From Candidatus Aegiribacteria sp. (GTDB lineage Bacteria; Fermentibacterota; Fermentibacteria; Fermentibacterales; JCC-6), in the NCBI GenBank assembly GCA_030594645.1, contig JAUVEU010000009.1, positions 1-59,145 on the forward strand: 59,145 nucleotides of DNA, in the 5' to 3' direction. Position 1 is the stretch's first letter, and every line of letters starts with the position of its first letter. Positions 51,290 through 59,145 of this stretch are shown one piece after another. The position numbers were made by a program, and so were the translations under genes. A model generated the notes under the pieces. The model worked only from the letters and a program-made list of their open reading frames with translations, searched no databases and was not told the origin of the DNA.

Positions 51290-52426
51290 TTGACTATTAG
51301 AATTCCAAACCCGGTTCTGATCATGATACTGTTATTCATCATCGGTTGCACCGGTGGGGATGCAGACCCCGAATCAGTATCATCATCAGAAAACACACTT
51401 CGGACCGTTCTCGTCCCTGTTGATTCAATCGGTTTAGAGATGGGAGATTCCAATTATGTGTTCGGTGTAATCAGAGCGGCTGATTTCACCACAGCCGGAA
51501 ATGTCGTTGTAGGGGATATAGCTTCTATGAAGATGAGCATGTTCTCCCCCGGGGGAGAGTACATCTGCTCCGGTGGAAGGCAGGGTGAAGGTCCTGGTGA
51601 GTATGCAGCTCCCTCCGGAATAACACCTTCACCAGGTGGCGGTTTCATGGTTACAGACATGATGGGGGGCAAATTCATTTTCTACGATTCCCTCCTGGTA
51701 TTCAGCCATGAACTGTCAGGTTTTGTTCCGAATCCTCCCAACAACCCGATTATCCTTGATGACTGTCATATTGCGGGAACAAGATTCATCTTCAATAATG
51801 AAGAGGGAAACCTCACCAACTCCCTTCACAGGTGGGAACCGGGTGAAACCGAGCCGGAACTCACCTATTTTTCCAGAAGGGGTGAATTCAATCAGCAGAA
51901 CCCTCAGGAAGTATTCCGCAGCACGGCAATCAGCTGCTGTGCGCTGCCGGATGGAAGGGTAATCTCAACACCTGTGAGTACTGAGGAATACATTATTACC
52001 TGTTACACTCCCGAAGGTGAGATCGACTGGGAGATCCATCGACCATTCGAAAGAACAAGGCGATCTGATGAGGAAATCGAGATAGAGCGGGAAATGATGC
52101 GGGCCGCAATGCGGAGAAACGGCCGCAATCCCTCTTATGCTGATCAGTTTGAATTCCATGTCTGGGCGGATGCGGTTACAGATCTCAGAACAGATGGCGA
52201 ACGGATATGGGCACGCAGAGGCGGAGTCCTGATACCGCTCTTCGACATTTACAGTACTGAGGGAGACTATCTTTACTCCTGCAATGTCCCAGACCTGCCA
52301 TATGGAAGCAGTATCGCTTTCAGAATATCTCCTCATGGAATCCTGGCATACCTCGCAAACCCTGAGAATTATTCAAAAGTCTACATTCTTAAGGAAACAG
52401 ACATTGAAACAGAGGAATCTTACTGA
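51290..52426 (+). CDS. Six-bladed beta-propeller lipoprotein (paralogue)
   Basis: About 378 residues. Lipoprotein signal ending LIMILLFIIGC, then VDSIGLEMGDSNYVFGVIRA, shared with the protein at 46359, and propeller repeats (FSPGGEYICSGGRQGEGPGE; IYSTEGDYLYSCNVPD). The start is odd. TTG at 51290 touches the Shine-Dalgarno GAGAGGG (51283-51289) with no spacing, whereas the in-frame ATT at 51296 has the ideal six-base spacing. No ATG gives a complete signal peptide. It probably belongs to one transcript with the secreted protein before it. Confidence 0.8.
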   Translation: MTIRIPNPVLIMILLFIIGCTGGDADPESVSSSENTLRTVLVPVDSIGLEMGDSNYVFGVIRAADFTTAGNVVVGDIASMKMSMFSPGGEYICSGGRQGEGPGEYAAPSGITPSPGGGFMVTDMMGGKFIFYDSLLVFSHELSGFVPNPPNNPIILDDCHIAGTRFIFNNEEGNLTNSLHRWEPGETEPELTYFSRRGEFNQQNPQEVFRSTAISCCALPDGRVISTPVSTEEYIITCYTPEGEIDWEIHRPFERTRRSDEEIEIEREMMRAAMRRNGRNPSYADQFEFHVWADAVTDLRTDGERIWARRGGVLIPLFDIYSTEGDYLYSCNVPDLPYGSSIAFRISPHGILAYLANPENYSKVYILKETDIETEESY

Positions 52427-52556
52427 AGGAGAACAATACAACAGAGCCGAAGTCTGATGCTTCCAACGAAACCTGTCCGTTCCATCCAGCAGTGTTTTCC
52501 TGTGAGACAGGAATACCGGGAGCAATCCTGTCCTCCGGAAGAGTTTAATTCAGAAC

Positions 52557-54353
52557 TTACTCCGGACGGTACTGACTCCTCTTTTCTGGAAGCCACTTCT
52601 CCAACACATCGGAAAGAGCCTGCATACTCACAGGTTTGGAAACGTAATCATCCATACCTGCCTCCAGGCATTTCTCCCGGTCGCCATGCAGAGCATGGGC
52701 GGTCATCGCAATAATGGGGATCTCCCTGTTGAGTACTGAAGCCCTGGGATCGCGAATGCAGTGAGTTGCTTCAAACCCATCCATTTCGGGCATCTGAACA
52801 TCCATCAACACCAGATCGAACGGTATTAACTCGAGAGCTCTAAGCACCTCAGCACCATTTGCAACCACCTCTGCAGTAAAACCGAGCTTCTTCAATATAG
52901 CAATGGCAACCTTCTGATTAACTATGTTGTCTTCCGCTACAAGTATACGTGCGCTAGAAGAACGAATTTCACGAATCGAATGCCGCGTAAGTATTGCATG
53001 CTTTTCCTTGATTACTTCATGATCCAATACTTTTGAAATGCAGTCGAACAGATCCAACTGCTTCACAGGTTTAGTCAAGTAAGCGACAAAACCTATATCC
53101 TCCGCGCGTTTGGCATCACCACGCATTCCCAGAGAGGTCATCATTAGAAGACGTGTTTTTTTCAGCGTAGAGTCTAACAGAATGAGCTTACCCAGGGTTT
53201 CCCCGTCCATGCCTGGCATCTGCATATCTATGATGGCAGCTTGAAAAGGATCCTCCGTCTCGACAGCCTCGCGCAGAAGACGCAGAGCTGTTTCTCCTTC
53301 CTCAGCCTCCTCTGTTCGGATATCCCAGGCATCTAACTGAACCAGTAATATTTCCCGGTTGGTTGCATTATCATCCACAATCAGAATGCGAGATCCGGCC
53401 ACATCAGCCGGTGGGAGCATCTTTCGCTTCCGTATCGGCTGTTTGGAAAACCGTACTGTAAACCAGAACTTCGAACCTTTACCCTCCTCGCTTTCCACAC
53501 CGATATTACCGCCCATCAGCTCTACAAGCTGCTTCGAAATGGCAAGTCCTAATCCCGTACCTCCGAACCTGCGAGTTGTAGAGGTATCCACCTGGGTGAA
53601 CTGTTCGAAAAGGATATTCCTTTTGTTTTCCGGAATGCCCAATCCGGTGTCGTACACTGAAATTCGGATCAGAGCTTCATCCTCAGTTTCCGATTCCAGG
53701 CTGGTTCGAATTGCAACTTCACCTTCAGAGGTGAACTTTATGGCGTTGCCTGCCAGGTTAGTGAGAATCTGCCTTAAACGGCCGGGATCTCCTCGTAGAA
53801 GAGATGGAACGCCGGGTGTTGCAGCGCAGATAAACTCCAATCCCTTTTCAAATGCCTTTAAAGCCATTATCTCGGCGAAATCTTCTAAAAGAAAGAGAAG
53901 ATCGAAATCGAGGATCTCCATCTCCAGCATGCCCGCTTCGATCTTGGAAAAATCTAAAATCTGGTTGATTATCTCCAACAGGGATTCACCGCTGGATCGA
54001 ACAGTCTCGGCAAAATTCCGCTGTTCATCATCCAGATCGGTGCTTAGAAGCAAACCTATCATACCTATAACACCGTTCATTGGTGTCCTGATCTCGTGAC
54101 TCATATTCGCTAGAAACGCGCTTTTGGTGCGATTGGCGATCTCTGCGAGTTCTTTTGCTTTCTGGAGGTCCAGGGTTCTGGATTTGACTTTTTCCTGTAA
54201 AAGGATATTTCTTTCAAAAAGGGAATATGAACTCCCTGTGGATTGAATACTTTTCCTGACTCGTTTTTTCAGTGCGGATGTTATTTTTTTCTGTTTTTCA
54301 AGTTTCTTTTCCAGGTTAATTATTTGCGATTTAAGATCATCTACTTCGTTCAT
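52557..54353 (-). CDS. Soluble hybrid histidine kinase with two receiver domains
   Basis: 598 residues, BarA-like without membrane segments. Coiled coil (1-65), HisKA with [19 protein letters not shown] (His about 87), HATPase (about 190-310; [25 protein letters not shown]), receiver 1 (about 330-450; [14 protein letters not shown]) and receiver 2 (about 470-590; [16 protein letters not shown]). No HPt domain, so the output phosphate probably moves to a separate HPt such as the protein at 16554. It starts only three bases after the FIST-domain gene and is expected to be controlled by it. Confidence 0.93.
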   Translation of the reverse strand: MNEVDDLKSQIINLEKKLEKQKKITSALKKRVRKSIQSTGSSYSLFERNILLQEKVKSRTLDLQKAKELAEIANRTKSAFLANMSHEIRTPMNGVIGMIGLLLSTDLDDEQRNFAETVRSSGESLLEIINQILDFSKIEAGMLEMEILDFDLLFLLEDFAEIMALKAFEKGLEFICAATPGVPSLLRGDPGRLRQILTNLAGNAIKFTSEGEVAIRTSLESETEDEALIRISVYDTGLGIPENKRNILFEQFTQVDTSTTRRFGGTGLGLAISKQLVELMGGNIGVESEEGKGSKFWFTVRFSKQPIRKRKMLPPADVAGSRILIVDDNATNREILLVQLDAWDIRTEEAEEGETALRLLREAVETEDPFQAAIIDMQMPGMDGETLGKLILLDSTLKKTRLLMMTSLGMRGDAKRAEDIGFVAYLTKPVKQLDLFDCISKVLDHEVIKEKHAILTRHSIREIRSSSARILVAEDNIVNQKVAIAILKKLGFTAEVVANGAEVLRALELIPFDLVLMDVQMPEMDGFEATHCIRDPRASVLNREIPIIAMTAHALHGDREKCLEAGMDDYVSKPVSMQALSDVLEKWLPEKRSQYRPE

Positions 54354-54356
54354 AAT

Positions 54357-55496
54357 TCAAACCTTTGAAGAATGATATCCGATAGTTACTCCTGTTAGCG
54401 TTTGATTGATATGCAATGAGTTGAACTGTTCTCCAAACGTACTGAATCCTATGAATTTGATCTTTCGGAGCTCATTTTCAACATCTTTACTCAACTTCTT
54501 TTCCATGATTTCCAGACGCCTGAGAATACAATCAAAGCCTATGGTCAGTTCGATTTCAGAGAAATCAGTTTCCAGCTCCCTGATCTTTTCATTTAAAGTA
54601 TCCACAATTCCAACACCTTTTGCTACTATCAGGGGTAATCCTTCATCAATAGCGCAAAAGAAAGTCAAACTGCCATCGTCATTCATTTTCTGTATTGAAC
54701 GTACATACCAGTCATCTCCGATCTGCAGCATGACCGGATACATTGCGAATGTCTGGGAAGTTAACTCTTCAACATTCAGACCAATAATTCCTGCGTACTC
54801 CTCCGCGGCAGGTCCGCCATCTATTTCATAGACTATCCTTTTTGATGGATCCGCTTCCGTAATAATCAGATCCTTTTCCGACGGAACGAAGTGCTGAATC
54901 TTGAATGTTTCGAAATCCAGAGAGGTTTCGATTAGTGAAAAGATCGCTGCATCTGATGTGAATTCTCCGTTGAAGTACACTTTTGTTTCTTTAAAATCCA
55001 TGCTGTCTCCGGCTGAAGCACCGATCAAGGGTACACCTCTAAGAACACTATGCAAGGCGGCTGTAATCAATTCTTCCAAAACAGAGAGGCCATCAATTAA
55101 TAAAATGCTGAACATTTTTTCAGGATCGAGTTCAGCTGAAAGAGTTAATTTGGATGACAGATCGTCTGCTATTTCTTTAGCGGATATGACATCAAATCGT
55201 TTGAGCTGAGTAATCATGTAAGGATGCAGTCTGAATACCTTCGATGACAAACTTACGGCGACCATCCCGCCATTCATATACCTGGTTCCTATTTCACCGG
55301 CAGTCGTGCAGCCAATAACCGGACAGGAAAATGTCCCCTTCATTTCGTAAGCCAGCCTGTCAAGATCATAGTCCGCTGAGCAGAAAAAAATAACACCTCC
55401 CATCTCTTCCTGATAAATACCCTCATATAGTTCCCTAACAGCCGTTTTTTCGTCTGTTGTAACGACTTCAGTCATCCTGGCGAATTGATTTTTCAT
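54357..55496 (-). CDS. FIST-domain sensor protein
   Basis: 379 residues with FIST_N (about 20-220; GGVIFFCSADYDLDRLAYEM, CPVIGCTTAGEIGTRYMNGG) and FIST_C (about 225-370; AEEYAGIIGLN, DDWYVRSIQKMNDDGSLTFF) domains. FIST proteins are predicted cytoplasmic sensors of small ligands, possibly amino acids, and are usually encoded next to histidine kinases or GGDEF/EAL proteins. Here the hybrid kinase follows immediately, so this protein most likely provides its input. Confidence 0.9.
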   Translation of the reverse strand: MKNQFARMTEVVTTDEKTAVRELYEGIYQEEMGGVIFFCSADYDLDRLAYEMKGTFSCPVIGCTTAGEIGTRYMNGGMVAVSLSSKVFRLHPYMITQLKRFDVISAKEIADDLSSKLTLSAELDPEKMFSILLIDGLSVLEELITAALHSVLRGVPLIGASAGDSMDFKETKVYFNGEFTSDAAIFSLIETSLDFETFKIQHFVPSEKDLIITEADPSKRIVYEIDGGPAAEEYAGIIGLNVEELTSQTFAMYPVMLQIGDDWYVRSIQKMNDDGSLTFFCAIDEGLPLIVAKGVGIVDTLNEKIRELETDFSEIELTIGFDCILRRLEIMEKKLSKDVENELRKIKFIGFSTFGEQFNSLHINQTLTGVTIGYHSSKV

Positions 55497-55725
55497 GCTG
55501 ACTTCTTTCCAGCGTCCACGGTCAATTTACCACAGAGACACTCTGAGCAGAACATCCCCATATATTATCAATATTCAAATTACATAATATTTAAGCTTGT
55601 GGTTTATGTCAAATCCCGAAGTAGCTGCTGGATAATGCTGGGCGTCATTTTCTTCCGGATAGATTCTGCCGGATTCAGTTTAACCGTAAGAACGCGTCTC
55701 AGTAAGGCAAACCCCACAGGATTTG

Positions 55726-58317
55726 TCATTGCCTTTTCAGAAACGCAAGGGTTATTATCCTGTACAGATCTTCTACGTTGTAAGGCTTGCTTAGAAAGAA
55801 CAGACCTTTTTTTCGAATAAATTCAGGATCGGACTTGTAACTCATATACCCGCTGGTCAAAACGACAGGAAGTTCAGGTTTAACCTTAAGAATTTTGTCC
55901 ACAAGCTCAATACCGGACATGCCGGGTAGAACGACATCACTGAACAGAAGGTCAAACTCTCCTTTTTCCCTCTCGAAGCTTTCAATCGCTTTTTCTGCAG
56001 TTACGGCTTCCACAATTGTATAGCCTTTTTCACGCAAAGCTCTTGTGATGAATGAAAGGACTCCGGGATCATCTTCGACTACAAGAATTTTCTCAATGCA
56101 TTTTCTGTCAACAAGAAGATCAGAAGAAATTTCATCCACTTGAATTTCTTTCTGATCCGATACGGAAGTTGTCAGGAAAACTCTGAAGCTTGAACCATCT
56201 CCCGGTTTGCTCTCGGTCTCCACCCATCCATGATGCTGCTTCACAATGCCATATACCGTTGAAAGACCCAGTCCTGTACCTTTCTCGCCTTTTGTTGAAA
56301 AGAACGGTTCAAAAACCCTTCTTATCGTTTCATCATCCATCCCTATACCGGTATCTTTTACAGTCAGGCAGACATAATTTCCGCTGGTTGCCTCAGCTCT
56401 GGCATTCACTGAGCTTTTGTCAATAACTACATTCTCAGTTGTCAGAGTAATAGTACCACCGTCCGGCATCGCATCGCGAGCATTAATGACCAGATTCAGG
56501 ATAACCTGTCCCAGTTGCCCATCATCAGCCTCTATCTTCCAGAGGTTTTCTTCCATATTTGTCTGTACTTCAATATTTTCGCCTATTACCCTGCGAATCA
56601 TGTCCGCTATGTTATCAATTGTATCGTTAAGATTTATCACTCTCAGCTTCAGTACCTGTCTTCGACTTACTGCCAGAAGCCTCTTGCATATCTCAGTAGC
56701 TCGCTCAGTGTTTATTTTTATTTCCCTGATATCGGCGGCTATAGAACTACCCTCTCCTGCCTTCTGTAGAGCAAGGTCACTATATCCAAGTATGGCAGTA
56801 AGCAGGTTATTGAAATCGTGCGCCACACCTCCTGCAAGTCTTCCAATTGCTTCCATCTTATGTGAATGTCTCAGCTCTTCTTCAAGGTGTTTATACTCAG
56901 TGATATCATTGAAACTCTCCAGGCCTCCAATTGATTTGCCTCTTGAGTCTCTAAGAACATCGATATTCTTCGATAATATGATATCCCTGTTATTGACATG
57001 TATCGTACACTCCTTTTGATGGATCGGTTTGTCCACTGTTTCCGCGAAAAGTACGCATTCTTCTTTGCACGACTCACAGTTCAGTACTGAAAGGCAGTGC
57101 TTTCCGATAACCTCCATCGCCTTCAATCCTGTTATCTTTACAGCCACTTCATTCCAGGAAGTTATCCGCCTGTTCAAATCCACAGTAAAGAGACCGCTCG
57201 GTATTGTTCGAAGCAACAGATTTGACCATTTTTCACTGTCGCGCAGTGCTTTCTCCGTTTTTCTTCGGCTGGTTATGTCCTGACCCTGAGCTATTGTTGC
57301 TTTAATATTCACGCCGTCATCCTCGTAGATGTTCGCCGAGTTCCAGATCGCGAATTTAATACTCCCATTACTGTGGAGAATAGGTATATCAACCGATTCC
57401 CAGAATTGTCCCCTCAGAGTGAATTCAATCTTCTCCATCGAATCATTCTGGCTCTCGTCGGGAAACAGAACGGAAAGTTTCTGTCCAATAACCTCGTCTG
57501 CCTTTCGACCTGCAAGCAGTTCAAAGGCGTGATTAAATCTTGTTATGACGAAATACGGGTCCCAGACTATTATTGGAGCATTGGCATAATAGATGAGGCT
57601 TTCAAGGTAAGAGCTTGTATTAATGAGTTCTTCCTGTGTGCGCTTGAGATCGCTGATATCTCTAAAGGTTACTATCGTATTGTCAAGTTTTCCTTCCGAA
57701 TCCCTTATGAACGACACACCACAAAGTACAGTTATTTCTTTTCCGTCTCTGGATTTGATCGTAATCGGAGCAGGTGTGGGAACTTCACCCCTGAGAGTGG
57801 TTTTGATGGCTTCGATTGCAATCGGTCTGTCATCTGGAATAGAAAACTTCTTGCCCATATCCATCAATGCTTCCCCGAGAAGATCGCTCATTTCGTAGCC
57901 GACAATATTAATCAAAGCCTGGTTGATGAAGAATATCCTGCCGTCTCGATTAAGCATGAGAAGACCTGCATCCATCGCGTTGACTGTATTCGTAACTGCT
58001 GCAAGCCGTTCCTGTTCCGCTCTGTTCTTTTTATTGATATTGCTTTTAAGAATCAGAAGGATGAAGATACCAAACCCGAGAATGAAGACCGTCTCGATCG
58101 CCGCTTCACTCCGGTTGATCGGGGTTTGCTGTGCTCCAAGAAGGTAATGAGGAATATCCAGTATTTCGTTCAGCCACAGAAACGTAACAATTACAATGAT
58201 GGCCAGGGTAACGATGGACAGGATTCCAAAGGAATGATGTTTCTTTCCTGAAAGGGTTTTTCTGTTAACCTTCTTCCGGGACGTTTCTGATTCCTTACCA
58301 GGTTGCTGTGAATTCAT
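55726..58317 (-). CDS. Membrane hybrid histidine kinase with three PAS domains
   Basis: 863 residues. Two membrane helices (about 29-50 and 73-91) separated by a short periplasmic loop, then PAS 1 (about 105-225), PAS 2 (235-350) and PAS 3 (360-475, with the cysteine cluster CESCKEEC). HisKA H-box IGRLAGGVAHDFNNLLTAIL, HATPase (DTGIGMDDETIRR, GTGLGLSTVYGIV) and a C-terminal receiver (ILVVEDDPGV, LLFSDVVLPGMSG, SKPYN). The H-box with HDFNN is the HisKA type common in such phosphorelay kinases. The cysteine-bearing PAS again suggests a metal or redox input. No partner gene lies next to it. Confidence 0.92.
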   Translation of the reverse strand: MNSQQPGKESETSRKKVNRKTLSGKKHHSFGILSIVTLAIIVIVTFLWLNEILDIPHYLLGAQQTPINRSEAAIETVFILGFGIFILLILKSNINKKNRAEQERLAAVTNTVNAMDAGLLMLNRDGRIFFINQALINIVGYEMSDLLGEALMDMGKKFSIPDDRPIAIEAIKTTLRGEVPTPAPITIKSRDGKEITVLCGVSFIRDSEGKLDNTIVTFRDISDLKRTQEELINTSSYLESLIYYANAPIIVWDPYFVITRFNHAFELLAGRKADEVIGQKLSVLFPDESQNDSMEKIEFTLRGQFWESVDIPILHSNGSIKFAIWNSANIYEDDGVNIKATIAQGQDITSRRKTEKALRDSEKWSNLLLRTIPSGLFTVDLNRRITSWNEVAVKITGLKAMEVIGKHCLSVLNCESCKEECVLFAETVDKPIHQKECTIHVNNRDIILSKNIDVLRDSRGKSIGGLESFNDITEYKHLEEELRHSHKMEAIGRLAGGVAHDFNNLLTAILGYSDLALQKAGEGSSIAADIREIKINTERATEICKRLLAVSRRQVLKLRVINLNDTIDNIADMIRRVIGENIEVQTNMEENLWKIEADDGQLGQVILNLVINARDAMPDGGTITLTTENVVIDKSSVNARAEATSGNYVCLTVKDTGIGMDDETIRRVFEPFFSTKGEKGTGLGLSTVYGIVKQHHGWVETESKPGDGSSFRVFLTTSVSDQKEIQVDEISSDLLVDRKCIEKILVVEDDPGVLSFITRALREKGYTIVEAVTAEKAIESFEREKGEFDLLFSDVVLPGMSGIELVDKILKVKPELPVVLTSGYMSYKSDPEFIRKKGLFFLSKPYNVEDLYRIITLAFLKRQ

Positions 58318-58623
58318 GGTAATTCTTTTGTAGTATCTTGATCATACAAACCCCTGTGTTAGCAGAATACTGGATCTCACCATATCGACAACACGACTAC
58401 TGGAACATATCTCCGCTTCCTAACTGGCCACAAATCTTTACTATAAAGACAATACCGATGACAGCCATGTCCTGTCAATTCCAGAATCATCCATCAGTAT
58501 TTGTACACTGACCAGTTCCGTTACTTTGAATAGTTGACTTTATTGTGAAGAAGTGCAACAGTAGATTCATGAAGTATTGCATTGTACCGGGCTTTGCCAT
58601 TTCATTAACTGAAGGAGGACAAT
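58318..58623. other. Intergenic region between divergent genes
   Basis: 306 bases between the start of the hybrid kinase gene (minus) and the MazG-like gene (plus). No gene, RNA or clear operator was recognised. A GGAGG lies shortly before the ATG at 58624. TTGACT near 58528 is a possible -35 box without a clear -10. Confidence 0.4.
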
Positions 58624-58965
58624 ATGCTCGACAGGTTGCGAGAAAAAATATTGGAATTTCGCGATCTGCGTGACTGGAAACAGTTCCATGACCCCAAAAA
58701 TCTGGCTGAAGCAATTTCAATTGAATCGGCAGAACTTCTTGAAAACTTCCTCTGGAAAACAAGTGATGAATCCAGGAACCTTCATGAGATACAGAAAACG
58801 GCAATAGGAGAGGAGATTGCTGATATAGCAATTTTTCTAACAATTCTCGCCTACGAAATGGAGCTTGATATCGAACAGATCGTCAATCGAAAGCTCGATC
58901 TCAATGAAGAAAAGTATCCTGTCAATAAATCAAAGGGTTCAGCTAAGAAATACACTGAATTCTGA
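58624..58965 (+). CDS. MazG-like nucleotide pyrophosphohydrolase
   Basis: 113 residues with the helical MazG/iMazG (RS21-C6-like) core: HDPKNLAEAISIESAELLEN and AIGEEIADIAIFLTILAYEM carry the ExxE...ExxD magnesium-binding residues. LDIEQIVNRKLDLNEEKYP ends the fold. Members hydrolyse dNTPs or modified nucleotides to monophosphates (house-cleaning). GGAGGA lies before the ATG at 58624. Confidence 0.9.
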   Translation: MLDRLREKILEFRDLRDWKQFHDPKNLAEAISIESAELLENFLWKTSDESRNLHEIQKTAIGEEIADIAIFLTILAYEMELDIEQIVNRKLDLNEEKYPVNKSKGSAKKYTEF

Positions 58966-59040
58966 TCCGGACATATGATACCGATAAATTAAATAGTGAC
59001 AGGGACGAATGGCACTAACTTAGTCCCATAGTAATGTTAA

Positions 59041-59145
59041 TCATATAGATGCGCATTTCTTTTTCTTTCTGACGCCTTCAGTAGTGGCTTCGAGTATGAA
59101 GTTGGACAGTTTTCGCATTTCGTTAAGCGTTTCAACAACGATCCT
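59041..59145 (-). CDS. C-terminal end of an unidentified protein (partial)
   Basis: An open frame enters from the right edge and ends at a TGA at 59041-59043, giving 34 residues (RIVVETLNEMRKLSNFILEA and a Lys-rich tail). The helical, amphipathic character is protein-like, but it is too short to identify. An inverted GGGAC/GTCCC pair lies just after its stop (about 59001-59027). Confidence 0.35.
   Translation of the reverse strand, partial: RIVVETLNEMRKLSNFILEATTEGVRKKKKCASI

Noticed and set aside
58966-59040. Insertion-sequence end next to the partial gene at the right edge
   Set aside because: A five-base GGGAC/GTCCC inverted pair is visible, but it is too short, and the 34-residue tail cannot be assigned to a transposase.

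Overview
The window looks like the chromosome of an anaerobic, fermentative bacterium from an uncultured, FCB-like candidate phylum (Fermentibacterota or a relative is my best guess; this is inference). The reasons are secreted repeat proteins ending in a type IX-like sorting domain, a flavin-based NAD(P)H/ferredoxin redox cluster, two glutamate dehydrogenases, many soluble or hybrid histidine kinases, and no respiratory or photosynthetic genes. Most genes start with ATG, but GTG and TTG starts with good Shine-Dalgarno sequences are common. No rRNA or tRNA gene was recognised.

Layout. 1-2.1 kb: end of a zinc-ribbon membrane protein gene, a LarA-family racemase and a lipoprotein. 2.2-6.7 kb: a Tim44/TerB-like membrane protein, a HEPN-like protein and an MqsR toxin paired with an unusual MqsA antitoxin fused to a Panacea domain. 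6.9-18.1 kb: a GT39-type glycosyltransferase, an RCK-gated channel, glutamine synthetase, a putative zinc protease, a histidine kinase with a degenerate NtrC-like regulator, an HPt/receiver pair and an O6-alkylguanine transferase.

18.4-24.4 kb is the most striking part. Seven gene units, all on the minus strand, are each followed by a 58-84 bp imperfect inverted repeat with the box layout of integron attC sites (R''-spacer-L'' of 8 nt, loop, L' of 7 nt-spacer-R', with one unpaired base in L''). The units are ORF6N remnant, higBA, parD/relE, a flavodoxin-fold reductase, mazEF, a secreted PQQ-like repeat protein and brnTA. No integrase is in the window, so this is best read as a cluster of attC sites lacking an integrase (CALIN). 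brnT and higB appear to be transcribed as leaderless mRNAs.

24.5-42.4 kb is a redox and nitrogen block. It holds a three-subunit NuoE/NuoF/(NfnB-NuoG fusion) complex resembling the Stn-type transhydrogenase, NfnAB (the classical NADH-dependent ferredoxin:NADP oxidoreductase), a response regulator carrying two Lrp/AsnC-like RAM domains between them, an NADP-type and a second glutamate dehydrogenase, and two paralogous proteins that keep only the ATP-grasp part of PEP synthase (one fused to receiver domains). Together they suggest coupling of NADH, NADPH and reduced ferredoxin pools to glutamate metabolism.

42.6-59.1 kb: a sulfatase-family lipoprotein, secreted repeat proteins, two paralogous beta-propeller lipoproteins, a radical SAM protein, a nitroreductase, a FIST-domain sensor next to a hybrid kinase, a second membrane hybrid kinase, a MazG-like pyrophosphohydrolase and the tail of an unknown gene.
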